Source of the DNA: Bradyrhizobium jicamae
Lineage (GTDB): Bacteria > Pseudomonadota > Alphaproteobacteria > Rhizobiales > Xanthobacteraceae
Reading direction: 5' to 3'
DNA: 64,000 nucleotides
NCBI RefSeq assembly: GCF_018130695.1
Contig: NZ_JAFCJX010000013.1
Location: 124,001 to 188,000 of the forward strand
Shown here: in pieces, positions 16,899-26,097 of the stretch
How positions within the stretch are numbered: position 1 is the first letter of the stretch
Layout of the letters: each line of letters starts with the position of its first letter
Program-made: the position numbers and the translations under genes
Notes under the pieces: generated by a model
Seen by the model: the letters and a program-made list of their open reading frames with translations, nothing else
The model's database searches: none
What the model was told of the DNA's origin: nothing

Positions 16899-18245
16899 TC
16901 ACTCCGTCGAATCGAAATCCTCATCATCCGTCGCGCTCAGCAGTCCCGCCAGCGTCCGCAAGCCCAGCTCGAGCTGCTCCATCGGCGGGGCGGCGAGCGC
17001 GAGGCGCACGGCATTCGGCGCGTGGCCCGGGGTGACGGCAAAGGTCGTCGACGGCGTCAGCGCGATGTCGCGCCGGGCGGCTGCGGCGACGAAGGTCTGC
17101 GAGCGCCAATGCGGCGGCAGCGTCAGCCACAAATGATAGGACTTGGCGTTGCTCTGCACCTCGAAATTCGCAAAGTATTTTTGCGCCAGCTGCTGGCGCC
17201 GCACGGCGTCGATCCGTTTCAGCCGTGACAGTTCGGCCGCGGTGCCGTCGCCCATCAACCGCTGGCCGGCGGCGAAGGCGTAGCCGGATGCGGTCCAGCC
17301 GCCGGAGCGCACCGAGGCCATCACGCTCTCCCGTAGCCGCGGCGGCGCGACGATGAAGCCGAGCGCCAGCCCGGGCGCCACCTTCTTCGACAGGCTGTCG
17401 AGCACGATGCAGCTGTCGGGCGCGAGCGCCGCCAGCGGTACCTCGTCGTCGAGGAAACCGTAGACGGTGTCCTCGATGACGGTGAGCCCGAGCTTCTCGA
17501 CCACGCGCAGCAGATCGGCGCGCCGCTCGCCCGGCATGGTGATGCCGAGCGGGTTCTGGATCGTGGGCTGGACGTAGATCGCCGACAGATGCGCCTCGCG
17601 ATGCGCCTTCTGTACCGCGTCGGGGCGCACGCCATCGGCGTCCATCGCGAGCGGCACCAGCGTGACGCCGAGCCGCGCCGCAATGCCCTTGATGAAGGGG
17701 TAGGTCAGCGCCTCGACGCCGCAGCGGCCGCCGGGCGGCACCACCGCGGCCAGCGCGGCGGCGATGCATTGCCGTCCGTTGGCGGTGAACACGATCTGGT
17801 CCGGGCTCGGCGTCCAGGTCTTGCGCGCCAGAAACTCCGCCGAGATGGTGCGCGCCGCCTTGGTGCCGCCGCTGGTCGCCTGGCGCAGCGCGATCTCCAG
17901 GGCTTCGGGACGCTCGAGTCCCTCGAGGCTGCGCGCGATCATCGCAGCCTGGTGGGTCAGCAGCGGATAGTTGAATTCAAGATCGATGCGGGCGCCGCGC
18001 GGCTCGGTCGGAGCAGCGACGCCGCGGCGCGCCTCGCCGGAGACGAAGGTGCCGCGGCCGACTTCGCCGACGACGAGGCCGCGGCGCAACAGCTCGGTGT
18101 AGACCCGGCTCGCGGTGGAGACCGCGATCTTGCGCTCATAGGCGAAATGGCGCTGCGGCGGCAGGCGGTCGCCGGCCTTGAGCGCTCCGCTCGCGATCTC
18201 GGCGGCAACGGTATCGGCCAGCTTCAGATACTCGAACTTTGACAT
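16899..18245 (-). CDS. MocR/PdxR-type GntR transcription regulator with aminotransferase domain
   Basis: 448 residues. The first 70 form a GntR winged helix (YLKLADTVAAEIASGALKAG and RVYTELLRRGLVVGE). The rest is a fold-type I aminotransferase-like domain, with the PLP Lys expected at residue 287 in SLSKKVAPGLALGF and YVQPTIQNPLG matching the family's substrate loop. MocR proteins bind PLP and an amino compound to control neighbouring genes. Its target is not evident. The gene upstream is DUF1127, facing away, and the intergenic 18246-18427 probably holds the operators of both. The acidic C-terminal tail is TDDEDFDSTE. Confidence 0.92.
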   Translation of the reverse strand: MSKFEYLKLADTVAAEIASGALKAGDRLPPQRHFAYERKIAVSTASRVYTELLRRGLVVGEVGRGTFVSGEARRGVAAPTEPRGARIDLEFNYPLLTHQAAMIARSLEGLERPEALEIALRQATSGGTKAARTISAEFLARKTWTPSPDQIVFTANGRQCIAAALAAVVPPGGRCGVEALTYPFIKGIAARLGVTLVPLAMDADGVRPDAVQKAHREAHLSAIYVQPTIQNPLGITMPGERRADLLRVVEKLGLTVIEDTVYGFLDDEVPLAALAPDSCIVLDSLSKKVAPGLALGFIVAPPRLRESVMASVRSGGWTASGYAFAAGQRLMGDGTAAELSRLKRIDAVRRQQLAQKYFANFEVQSNAKSYHLWLTLPPHWRSQTFVAAAARRDIALTPSTTFAVTPGHAPNAVRLALAAPPMEQLELGLRTLAGLLSATDDEDFDSTE

Positions 18246-18427
18246 TATTGCACCGAGAGCAATGTTTTACTTGCTCCGAGCAGTGTATCGGATCATTTAG
18301 ACAGGCACAAGCCTGCGATTGATCTGAAGATAGCCTAGGCAATCCGATGTCAATGACGGGTGCAAGCGCAGCAAGCGTTTGTATCAACGGTACCTTTTGG
18401 CCGCGCAGTTACTCCAGGAGAAGGACT

Positions 18428-18679
18428 ATGAACACGATATCAACGACCGCCGCCGCATTGCCCGCAAAGCCGAGTGTTTTGCCGAGCGTCCTGGGCAAAT
18501 TGCTCCGATTGATCCGAGGTTGGGGCGATGCAATCGCCATCTATTGGATGCGCCGCGAGGCCATCAAAACCCTCGGTGAGCTCGACGACCGCGCGCTCCG
18601 CGATATCGGCATTGCCCGCTGCCACATCGAGGCCGTCGCGAACGGCGACATCGACCTGGAGCTGATCCGGATCCGCTAA
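18428..18679 (+). CDS. DUF1127 (YjiS-like) small protein
   Basis: 83 residues from the ATG at 18428, preceded by AGGAGAAGG. The C-terminal half has the DUF1127 signature: an Arg-rich helix with IKTLGELDDRALRDIGIAR and a following HIEAVANGD. Short members in Agrobacterium act in RNA turnover and phosphate or carbon responses through the Arg-rich segment, but this longer form has an extra N-terminal Ser/Pro/Leu stretch. Its function here is unknown. The strong ribosome binding site suggests substantial expression. Confidence 0.85.
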   Translation: MNTISTTAAALPAKPSVLPSVLGKLLRLIRGWGDAIAIYWMRREAIKTLGELDDRALRDIGIARCHIEAVANGDIDLELIRIR

Positions 18680-18754
18680 GTTTAGGTGTGCGGCGCTAGC
18701 AAGACGATCCCCGGCTACTTTGCATGGGTTGTTCTTCGGATTTTGGCCGAAGGT

Positions 18755-19180
18755 CTAGTGCCGCACCACCAGCACCGAGCATTTGGCGTAGCGCACGACA
18801 TGCCCGGCGTTCGACCCCAGGAAGTAGGTGCGCATCGCGGGGCGGTGCGAGGTCATCACGATCAGATCGGCCTTCATCGCCGCCGCCTCTTCGAGGATCT
18901 CGTGATAGATGCCGCCCTGGCGGACCACGCCTGAGATGCGCGAAGCCTCGATGCCGGATTCGCGCGCCACGATCGCCAGCGCCTCTTCGGAGGTTTCCCG
19001 CTGCTGGGTGTCGAAATCCGCCGGCACATACTCGGCCAGCATCACCGGTGTCATCGGCAGCACGTTGAGCAGGCGCACCGAGCCGTTCCAGGTGTGAGAC
19101 AATGTCGCGGCGGTCGCGATTGCACCCTTCGCCAGATCGGTGTCGGCCAGATCGATCGGCACGAGGATAGATTTGTACAT
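18755..19180 (-). CDS. Universal stress protein, UspA family
   Basis: 141 residues starting MYKSILVPIDLADTDLAKGA at 19180. This start places the first beta strand normally, whereas the upstream extension lacks similarity. The ATP-binding loop signature of the UspA fold is visible at the end: MTSHRP, then GSNAGHVVRYAKCSVLVVR, fitting G-2x-G-9x-(S/T). It is a single-domain protein, likely a cytoplasmic dimer that binds ATP and helps survival under stress. The gene stands alone, convergent with the DUF1127 gene. Confidence 0.92.
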   Translation of the reverse strand: MYKSILVPIDLADTDLAKGAIATAATLSHTWNGSVRLLNVLPMTPVMLAEYVPADFDTQQRETSEEALAIVARESGIEASRISGVVRQGGIYHEILEEAAAMKADLIVMTSHRPAMRTYFLGSNAGHVVRYAKCSVLVVRH

Positions 19181-19375
19181 ATGCGCCTCCTGTCCGCTGA
19201 TGGTCCGGAGCCGTTTCGTCCCGATCACGCCGGGACTTCTGCCCTCATCTTCATGCTTTTGATGCGGCGCCTCGATCTGAGTATCAGGTGCTGCATGGTG
19301 ACGCGAACCGGTCCCCCTGTCGCGCAATCCGGATCATAGCACGCGCGCGTGACGATGTCCGCCCGCGACGATCGT

Positions 19376-19909
19376 CTAGCCCTGCTTCAACAGTTTCGGG
19401 CTGGTGAACAGCACGAGCTTGCCGCGGCGGAACGAGACCTCGTTCCAGTCGTCGATCGCGAAGTCGAGGATCGCAAGGCCGGCGGTCGGCAGATTGTGGT
19501 TGAGCGCTTTCCGCGATGCCTCGTCGCCGCTGCCGGTCAGGGCCAGCGCGAGCTCGTGCATGCCGGGATTGTGGCCGACCAGCAGCACGCGCTTCGGGTC
19601 GGTGGCGGAGGCCATGCGGACGATGGCCAGCAGTTGCGCCACCTCGGCGCCGTAGAGCTCGGGGAGGAATTCCACAGCCGGCTGCTTCGCCCGATCCTGC
19701 ATCGCCTCGCGCGCGATCTCCCAGGTCTGCGTCGCCCGCACGGCCGGTGACACCAGCGCGAGATCGGGGAAGGGCGGATGCCGTCCGATCCAGTCGCCCA
19801 TCTCGGCGGCATCGCGGCGGCCGCGATCATCCAGCCGGCGGTCCTGATCCTGCCCCGAAGGTGAGTCGGCTTCGGTCTTGGCATGACGCAGCAGCATCAG
19901 TCGGCGCAT
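19376..19909 (-). CDS. SixA-like histidine phosphatase
   Basis: 177 residues. MRRLMLLRHAKTEADSPSGQ opens the protein with the catalytic RHA motif of the histidine phosphatase superfamily. The second His is in LLVGHNPGMHELAL, about residue 127. The length and the LVSPAVRATQTWEIA block fit SixA rather than true phosphoglycerate mutase. E. coli SixA removes phosphate from His-containing phosphocarrier domains, and a similar role on a PTS(Ntr) or phosphorelay protein is plausible but not shown. It is divergent from the FAD oxidoreductase gene. Confidence 0.9.
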   Translation of the reverse strand: MRRLMLLRHAKTEADSPSGQDQDRRLDDRGRRDAAEMGDWIGRHPPFPDLALVSPAVRATQTWEIAREAMQDRAKQPAVEFLPELYGAEVAQLLAIVRMASATDPKRVLLVGHNPGMHELALALTGSGDEASRKALNHNLPTAGLAILDFAIDDWNEVSFRRGKLVLFTSPKLLKQG

Positions 19910-20005
19910 GGAGTTCGATCTCGATTCGTTTCGTCCGGCATTAATTCTACAAGCTCATGCCCGGGACAAGGTGACAAGCGCCGCAGCGGTCCGTAAGAAA
20001 ACGCC

Positions 20006-21493
20006 ATGAGCGAGACGTCCACAAGTGCGGCAGACGGCCCCGGTGACAGCGCAGCACCATTCCGGTCGCGCCTGGCATTCGACCTCGATGTTGACATCTG
20101 TGTGGTCGGCGCCGGGCTCGCGGGCCTCACGGTGGCCCGCGAGGCGGCGCGGCTCGGGGCCAGCGTCGCGGTGCTCGAAGGACGGCAAGTCGGCTGGAAC
20201 GCCTCGGGCCACCAACTCGGCACCGTCCTGCCGGGCTTCGGTCTGCCGATCTCCGACCTGATCGAGCGTGTTGGGCTCGAGGATGCGCGCGAGCTCTGGG
20301 CGCTCTCGAAGGAGGGCGCCGCGTATGTCCGCGCCGCCGCGACCGAGGAACTGATTCCCGGCATCGGCCTGTCCGACGGCGCGCTGGAGGTGTCCAATGT
20401 CGATGCCGGCGAGACGCTGATCAGCCGCCTGCAGACGCTCTCGGAGGATTTCGAGACCGAGGTCGAGGGCTGGCAGGTCGACCGCGTCCGCAGCGTGCTG
20501 AAGACCGGCCGCTACTTCCACGGCATCTACTATCCCAAAGCGTTCCAGATCGACGGCCGCAAATATGTCCACGGTCTCGCCGCGCTCGCCACGCGCGCCG
20601 GCGCGCGCATCTTCGAGGACACGCCGGTCGTCAGCATCGACTTCTCCGGCATCCGCAAGCGCATCGTGACGCCATCGGCGCGGCTGCGCGCCGCCCACAT
20701 CGTGCTCGCCGGCAACATTCATCTCGGCGCGCCGCTCAAGCGGCTGTCGGAGACGCTGCTGCCGGTGTGGCGCTACGCAGGGGTCACCGAGCCGCTCGGC
20801 GAGCGGCTGCACGACGTCATCGGTTTCACTGGGTCAGTGAACGACAGCGACGGCATCGATCATTTCCGCATCGTCGAGGGCGCCCGCCTGATGTGGGCGA
20901 GCCCGGAGACCACGTGGGATGCGCGGCCGCAGCGCTTTGCCGGCGCGGTCCAGCGCCGGATCGCGACCGTGTTTCCGCAACTCGGCAAGGTTCCGGTCGC
21001 CGAGACGTTTGGCGGCGCAGTCGGGCTCACCGTGCACGGCATGCCGCAGATCGGCCAGCTCCGCAAAGGCCTGTGGGTGGCCAGTGGCTTCGGCCGGCAG
21101 GGTCTCAACACGTCGGCGATGGCCGGGCAGCTGATCGCGCGCAGCATCTTGTGGGGTGATGAGCGCTGGCGGCTGTTCTCGCCCTTCGAGCTGGTCTGGG
21201 CCGGCGGCGCGACCGGGCGCGTCGCGGGCCATCTGATCGGGATGTGGGGGCGGGGCGCTGCGGCTGCGACCGGCGCGCTGGCCCGCTACCGCGAAGGCGC
21301 CCGCGCCAGGGAACGGATCCGCGAAACGCGGCTCGCCGAGGCTAATCTCCGGGCAGGAACCCGGGGTCCGCAGCGCCGTCCGCCCGGGGCGGCCCGCCCG
21401 GTGCCGCCGCCGCCCGCCGAGCCGCCGCCCAGCGAAGAGGCGGCCTCTGTTCCCTCGCAAGAAAGTGAGCAGGTTCAGGACCGTTCGATGTAA
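20006..21493 (+). CDS. FAD-dependent amine/amino-acid oxidoreductase (DAO family)
   Basis: 495 residues. After about 25 polar residues comes the Rossmann motif VGAGLAGLTVAREAARLGA with a following VLEG that would hold the ADP ribose. The second FAD-contact region (WVASGFGRQGLNTSAMAGQL) lies near residues 360-380. These blocks fit the D-amino-acid-oxidase fold, nearest in style to gamma-glutamylputrescine or glycine oxidases, but the substrate cannot be read. The last 60 residues are Arg/Glu then Pro-rich (PVPPPPAEPPPSEEAASVP), an unusual disordered tail for the family. No partner amidotransferase or transporter lies beside it. Confidence 0.85.
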   Translation: MSETSTSAADGPGDSAAPFRSRLAFDLDVDICVVGAGLAGLTVAREAARLGASVAVLEGRQVGWNASGHQLGTVLPGFGLPISDLIERVGLEDARELWALSKEGAAYVRAAATEELIPGIGLSDGALEVSNVDAGETLISRLQTLSEDFETEVEGWQVDRVRSVLKTGRYFHGIYYPKAFQIDGRKYVHGLAALATRAGARIFEDTPVVSIDFSGIRKRIVTPSARLRAAHIVLAGNIHLGAPLKRLSETLLPVWRYAGVTEPLGERLHDVIGFTGSVNDSDGIDHFRIVEGARLMWASPETTWDARPQRFAGAVQRRIATVFPQLGKVPVAETFGGAVGLTVHGMPQIGQLRKGLWVASGFGRQGLNTSAMAGQLIARSILWGDERWRLFSPFELVWAGGATGRVAGHLIGMWGRGAAAATGALARYREGARARERIRETRLAEANLRAGTRGPQRRPPGAARPVPPPPAEPPPSEEAASVPSQESEQVQDRSM

Positions 21494-21523
21494 CGTCTCC
21501 GCGGGTGGTCCGTATTTGCTGAC

Positions 21524-21608
21524 GTATGATCCGGAAAAGCTTGTCGCGGTTTTCCGAGAAGATCATGCTTAACAAGTATCTAAAGCGCGATGATCTCGTC
21601 GCACTTTA
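21524..21608. repeat. Dispersed palindromic repeat, copy 1
   Basis: TATGATCCGGAAAAGC, a central GCGGTTTTCCGAGAAGATCATGC, then TAAAGCGCGATGATC. It matches copies at 47092-47138, 51082-51158 and, inverted, 61544-61648. It lies between the FAD oxidoreductase and msrB genes. Confidence 0.85.
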
Positions 21609-21642
21609 ACCAGTTCACCTGCTGCGTCCGGAGACCAGTCTC

Positions 21643-22143
21643 ATGATCGACCGCCGTATCTTGCTTGCTTCCGTCGCCGGCCTGTTCGGCCTGGCCGCGT
21701 TCCGCTGGCTGCGCGCCACCCCGGCGCAGGCCGCCGAGAAATTCGAGATCGAGAAGACCGACGCCGAGTGGCGCGCGCAGCTGACGCCGCAGCAATATGA
21801 CATCCTGCGCAAGCAGGGCACCGAGCGTCCTTGGTCGAGCCCGCTGTTGAAGGAGCATCGCAAGGGCACCTTCGCCTGCGCCGGCTGCGACCTGCCGCTG
21901 TTCTCATCCGACACCAAGTTCGAGAGCGGCACCGGCTGGCCGAGCTTCTTCAAACCGCTCGACAATGCGGTCGGCACCACCGAGGACCGCACCTACGGCA
22001 TGGCCCGCACCGAGGTGCATTGCCGCCGCTGCGGCGGCCATCTCGGCCACGTCTTCGATGACGGCCCGAAGCCGACCGGACTGCGCTATTGCATGGACGG
22101 TTTTGCGCTGGTGTTCCACCCGGCGGCGCCGTCGGCGACCTGA
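21643..22143 (+). CDS. msrB: Peptide methionine (R)-S-oxide reductase, exported form
   Basis: 166 residues. The N-terminal 30 residues, MIDRRILLASVAGLFGLAAF followed by a stretch ending AQAAE, look like a signal peptide, so repair probably occurs in the periplasm. The MsrB domain has two zinc CxxC pairs (FACAGCDLPLF and VHCRRCGGHLGHVF), the GWPSF substrate block, and the catalytic Cys in LRYCMDGFAL near the C-terminus. The common resolving Cys before GWPSF is Thr here (SGTGWPSF), so recycling may use another thiol. It reduces methionine-R-sulfoxide in damaged proteins. Confidence 0.92.
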   Translation: MIDRRILLASVAGLFGLAAFRWLRATPAQAAEKFEIEKTDAEWRAQLTPQQYDILRKQGTERPWSSPLLKEHRKGTFACAGCDLPLFSSDTKFESGTGWPSFFKPLDNAVGTTEDRTYGMARTEVHCRRCGGHLGHVFDDGPKPTGLRYCMDGFALVFHPAAPSAT

Positions 22144-22160
22144 CCGCGCGACCCATATTC

Positions 22161-22196
22161 CCCGGCAAATGTTGCCGGTCCCGGCAAATGTGCCCC
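22161..22196 (+). promoter_or_regulatory. Two FlbD (ftr)-like elements upstream of flgE
   Basis: CCCGGCAAATGTTGCCGG at 22161-22178 is a near-palindrome very close to the Caulobacter ftr consensus as I remember it (CCCGGCARRWYTTGCCG). A second, degenerate copy CCCGGCAAATGTGCCCC follows at 22180-22196. They lie about 60-90 bp upstream of the sigma-54 promoter, a normal distance for an enhancer. Confidence 0.6.
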
Positions 22197-22220
22197 GGTC
22201 CAACGATCGGGGCTTTTTTT
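22192..22220 (+). terminator. Rho-independent terminator after msrB
   Basis: GCCCCGGTC-CAAC-GATCGGGGC forms a 9-bp stem with one G-T pair and a 4-nt loop, followed by TTTTTTT. It separates msrB from the flagellar cluster and overlaps the second ftr-like element. Confidence 0.85.
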
Positions 22221-22251
22221 CAAGCGCATGATTTTATTGCTTTTTGTTTCT

Positions 22252-22266
22252 TGGCACGACCCTTGC
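22252..22266 (+). promoter_or_regulatory. Sigma-54 (-24/-12) promoter of flgE
   Basis: TGGCACGACCCTTGC has GG and GC separated by exactly 10 bases and matches the RpoN consensus TGGCACGNNNNTTGC at every fixed position. The predicted start is near 22278, about 57 bases before the flgE ATG. Confidence 0.85.
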
Positions 22267-22334
22267 GACATGCTCCGCCGACGCGGCCTTAATTTTCGAC
22301 CGAGCCGCCCGGTATCGATCTTGGAGAACATGTC

Positions 22335-24161
22335 ATGGGTATCTTCGGCGCTCTTACGACCTCTGTCGGCGGCTTGCGCGCAGAGTCGTACGCACTCGAA
22401 AACATCTCAGGCAACATCGCCAACTCGCAGACCACGGCGTTCAAGCGCATCGACACCTCATTCCTCGACCTGATCCCGCAGACCGCGCTGACCGCGCAGC
22501 TCGCCGGCGGCGTGACCGCGCAGTCCCGCTCCACCAACTCGGTGCAGGGCGACGTGCAGTCGGCCCAGGTCGCGACCTTCATGGCCATCAACGGCAACGG
22601 CTTCTTTGCGGTGCAGAAGCCCGGTAGCTTCTCGGACGGTTCGCCGGTCTTCGACGGCGTCGACCGCTACACCCGCCGCGGCGACTTCCAGCTCAACAAG
22701 AACGGTTACCTCGTCAACGGCGCCGGATATTATCTCGAAGGCGTGCCGATCGACCCGACCACCGGTAACCCCTCGGGCTCGTCGCCGCAGGTGCTGAAAT
22801 TCCAGAACGACTTCCTGCCGGCGCAGGAGACCACCAAGGTCGACTATCGCGCCAACCTCGCATCCTATCCGCTGACCACCAAGCACGACACCTCGGTTCC
22901 CGGATCGGAATTGCTGTCGCCGGCTTCGTTCAGCTCCGGGCATAATCCAGTCGTGCTGGGCACGCCCGCGGCGCCCTATACGGACACCACGACCTCGGGC
23001 ACGGCGCAGTCCAACAAGGCGACGCCGTCGGTGGCGATCACCGGCAATACCCTGCTGTCGGGCGCCTCCGGCACCGACTCGATCGGCGCCAATTTTTCCG
23101 CCGGCCCCCCCGCCGACACCATCACGGTCAACGGCCAAACGATCACCTTCGTGGCGTCAGGTGCTGTCGGCAATAACCAGGTCAATGTCGGCGACGACAT
23201 TGCGACGCTGCTCGGCAAGATCGACGCGCTGTCGGGAGCCACGGCCGGCGGATATTCGTCCTCCGTCTCGGGCGGCGCGATCACCCTGCATTCCGGATTG
23301 CAGAACGATCTCACGGTCGCCAGTTCGAACACGACCGCGTGGGCGGCGCTCGGCTTCACCGGCAACATGACCGCGACCCGCGGCGGCGGCGGCACGGTCG
23401 GCACCGGCCAGGTGATCGGCAACGACAGCTCGACCTTTATCGACGAGACGGTCTCGGGCGGCGCGGTCACCACCTACGACGTGTCTGGCGCGCCAGTGAA
23501 CCTGCAGTTCCGCTGGGGCAAGGTCGACAGCGTCACCCTCGGCGCAGGGCATACCGACACCTGGAACCTGTTCTACCAGGTCAATCCCAACGCCACCGGC
23601 ACCCAGGTCGCCTGGCAGAACGTCAACACCAACTTCACCTTCTCGGCGAGCGGCCAGATGTCGCCGGCAATCGCCTCGGTGACCCTGACCAACGCGGTCG
23701 TCAACGGCGTCTCGCTCGGCAGCCCCGTGGTCAACTTCGGCACCGGCGGTCTCACCCAGTTCGCCGACGCCAACGGCAACGTCCAGGTCAACCAGATCCA
23801 GCAGGACGGCTTCCCGGCCGGCCAGCTGCAGTCGGTCAGCGTCTCCACCAACGGCCGCATCGTCGGCAACTACTCCAACGGCCGCAACCTCGATCTTGCG
23901 GAAATCTCGGTGGCAACCTTCAACGGCACCAACTTCCTCAAGCGCGTCGACGGCGGCGCCTTCGAGCAGACCGACGAATCCGGCGCTGCGCTGTTCGGCA
24001 AGTCCGGCACCATCGTCGGCTCCTCGCTGGAGAGCTCGAACACCGACATCGCCGACGAGTTCACCAAGCTGATCGTCACCCAGCAGGCCTATTCGGCGAA
24101 CACCAAGGTCATCACCACCTCCAACTCGATGGTGCAGGATCTCCTGAACGTGATGCGCTGA
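22335..24161 (+). CDS. flgE: Flagellar hook protein FlgE
   Basis: 608 residues. The N-terminus, MGIFGALTTSVGGLRAESYA followed by ISGNIANSQTTAFKR, is the D0 rod/hook motif. FMAINGNGFFAV and YTRRGDFQLNKNGYLVN form the conserved hook core, and the C-terminal helix (DEFTKLIVTQQAYSANTKVI) completes D0/D1. It is longer than enterobacterial FlgE (about 400) because of an inserted domain near residues 235-346 that is also present in the FlgL of this cluster. It polymerises outside the cell as the universal joint. It has its own sigma-54 promoter, and GGAGA lies 10 bases before the ATG. It is the first of three consecutive flagellar genes. Confidence 0.95.
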   Translation: MGIFGALTTSVGGLRAESYALENISGNIANSQTTAFKRIDTSFLDLIPQTALTAQLAGGVTAQSRSTNSVQGDVQSAQVATFMAINGNGFFAVQKPGSFSDGSPVFDGVDRYTRRGDFQLNKNGYLVNGAGYYLEGVPIDPTTGNPSGSSPQVLKFQNDFLPAQETTKVDYRANLASYPLTTKHDTSVPGSELLSPASFSSGHNPVVLGTPAAPYTDTTTSGTAQSNKATPSVAITGNTLLSGASGTDSIGANFSAGPPADTITVNGQTITFVASGAVGNNQVNVGDDIATLLGKIDALSGATAGGYSSSVSGGAITLHSGLQNDLTVASSNTTAWAALGFTGNMTATRGGGGTVGTGQVIGNDSSTFIDETVSGGAVTTYDVSGAPVNLQFRWGKVDSVTLGAGHTDTWNLFYQVNPNATGTQVAWQNVNTNFTFSASGQMSPAIASVTLTNAVVNGVSLGSPVVNFGTGGLTQFADANGNVQVNQIQQDGFPAGQLQSVSVSTNGRIVGNYSNGRNLDLAEISVATFNGTNFLKRVDGGAFEQTDESGAALFGKSGTIVGSSLESSNTDIADEFTKLIVTQQAYSANTKVITTSNSMVQDLLNVMR

Positions 24162-24206
24162 TCGCGGCGATGACGCGCGAGGCGAAGTAAAGGTGAGTAA
24201 CACGCC

Positions 24207-26090
24207 ATGGGTTTGAGCCAAGCTCTTTCCACCGCAATGTCGGGCCTGCGTGCAACGCAGGCTTCGATCGCGCTCGTGGGATCGAACGTCGCCAACGCGG
24301 AAACGCCCGGTTACACCAAGAAGACGGTGAACCAGGTCGCGGGCCAGACCGGCGAGTTCGGCTCGAGCGTGCTGATCAACGGCGTCAACCGCCAGCTCGA
24401 CGACTATCTGCAGACGCAGATCCGTACCGAGACCTCGGGTGCGGCCTATGCCGACACCCGCTCGACGTACTTGCAAAACCTGCAGAGCGTGTACGGCAAC
24501 CCCGATGACACCGGCACGATCGAGGATGCCTACAACAAGTTCCTGACCGCGATCCAGGGCCTGTCGACCAGCCCGGACTCGCAGTCGGCGCGGATCGGCG
24601 TCGTCAACGCCGCGCAGACCATGGCGCAGCAGCTCAACGCCACCTCGGCCGGCATCCAGAGCCTGCGCGCCAACGCCGAGACCGGGATCAACGACTCGAT
24701 CTCCACCGCGAACAACGCGTTGACGCAGATCGCCAGCATCAACAACCAGCTGCAGGCCAACGGGCAGACCGACGCGTCGACGGCGGCACTGCTCGACCAG
24801 CGCGATCAGTACATCACCCAGCTGTCGTCGCTGATGGACATCCGCACCGTCACCAACAATCTGAACCAGGTGACGGTGTTCACGAACTCCGGCGTGCAGC
24901 TGGTCGGCACCGAAGCGGCAAAGCTGAGCTTCAACCCGCAGGGCACGGTGACGCCCAACACCCTGTACAACTCGAATCCGGCCCAGAGCAACGTCGGCAC
25001 CATCACCATCACGTTCCCGCACGGCGGCAGCTACGACATGGTGTCGACCAACTCGATCCGCTCGGGAAAGATCGCGGCCTATCTCGAGCTGCGCGACAAC
25101 ACGCTGGTGAAGGCGCAGACCCAGATCGACCAGTTCGCGGCGTCAATGGCCAGCGCATTGTCGGACAAGACGACCGCAGGCACGGCCGCGCCGGCCTCGG
25201 TGGCGCCGCAGGCCGGCTATGATCTCGACCTTTCCGGATTGCAGAGCGGCAACGTCATCCACGTCACCTACAAGGACAACACCACCGGCGTCACGCATAA
25301 TCTCTCGATTGTCCGCGTCGACGATCCGAGCGTGCTGCCGCTCGGCAACAACGCCACCGTCGATCCGAACGATGAAGTGCTCGGCGTCGATTTCTCCGGC
25401 GGCATGAGCTCGGTGTTGTCGCAACTGAACGGTGCGCTGGGATCAAGCGCCAGTCTGCAGTTCTCCAATCCGTCCGGCTCGACGCTGCGCGTGCTCGACG
25501 ATGGTGCCGCCAACCGCTCGGACGTGACCGCGGCTTCCGTCACGACCACGATCTCGTCGCTGAGCTCGGGCAATCCGCAGTTGCCGCTATTCACCGACAA
25601 TGGCGGTCTCTACACCGGGGCGATCACCGCCAACGGTTCGGAGATGACGGGGCTGGCGGCACGCATCAGCGTCAATACCGCGCTGCTCGGCGATCCCTCG
25701 CGGACCATCGTGTTCTCGACCAACCCGCAGACGGCGGCCGGCGACACCACGCGCTCGGACTTCATGCTGTCGCAGCTGCAGAACGGCGCCTACACCTATT
25801 CGCCGACGACCGGCCTCGGCACCACAGGCGCGCCGTTCAAGGGAACGCTGCTGAATTTCGCCAAGCAGTTCATCAGCCAGCAGGGCGAGGCGGCGACATC
25901 GGCCAAACAGCTGGCCGACGGCCAGGACGTCGTGCTCAACACGCTCCAGAACAAGATGAGCGCGACCTCCGGCGTCAATATCGACGACGAGATGGCGCAT
26001 CTGCTGGCGCTGCAGAATGCCTACTCCGCCAACGCACGCGTGATGTCGTCCATCAAGCAGATGTACGACACGCTGATGCAGTCCATGTGA
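24207..26090 (+). CDS. flgK: Flagellar hook-filament junction protein FlgK (HAP1)
   Basis: 627 residues starting MGLSQALSTAMSGLRATQAS. The VGSNVANAETPGYTKKTVNQ block (the D0 signature) is typical of FlgK, and the C-terminal MAHLLALQNAYSANARVMSS closes the coiled-coil D0 domain. The middle is Ser/Thr/Asn-rich beta structure. It follows flgE after 45 bases with AAAGGTGAG before the ATG and precedes flgL by 7 bases, so the three are one transcript. It is exported through the flagellar type III channel and caps the hook. Confidence 0.95.
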   Translation: MGLSQALSTAMSGLRATQASIALVGSNVANAETPGYTKKTVNQVAGQTGEFGSSVLINGVNRQLDDYLQTQIRTETSGAAYADTRSTYLQNLQSVYGNPDDTGTIEDAYNKFLTAIQGLSTSPDSQSARIGVVNAAQTMAQQLNATSAGIQSLRANAETGINDSISTANNALTQIASINNQLQANGQTDASTAALLDQRDQYITQLSSLMDIRTVTNNLNQVTVFTNSGVQLVGTEAAKLSFNPQGTVTPNTLYNSNPAQSNVGTITITFPHGGSYDMVSTNSIRSGKIAAYLELRDNTLVKAQTQIDQFAASMASALSDKTTAGTAAPASVAPQAGYDLDLSGLQSGNVIHVTYKDNTTGVTHNLSIVRVDDPSVLPLGNNATVDPNDEVLGVDFSGGMSSVLSQLNGALGSSASLQFSNPSGSTLRVLDDGAANRSDVTAASVTTTISSLSSGNPQLPLFTDNGGLYTGAITANGSEMTGLAARISVNTALLGDPSRTIVFSTNPQTAAGDTTRSDFMLSQLQNGAYTYSPTTGLGTTGAPFKGTLLNFAKQFISQQGEAATSAKQLADGQDVVLNTLQNKMSATSGVNIDDEMAHLLALQNAYSANARVMSSIKQMYDTLMQSM

Positions 26091-26097
26091 GGGTCAG

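Noticed and set aside
23157..25022. A 621-codon open frame on the minus strand
   Set aside because: It is antisense to flgE and flgK, which are certain from their D0/D1 motifs; the product is Arg/Gly/Val-rich without a domain.
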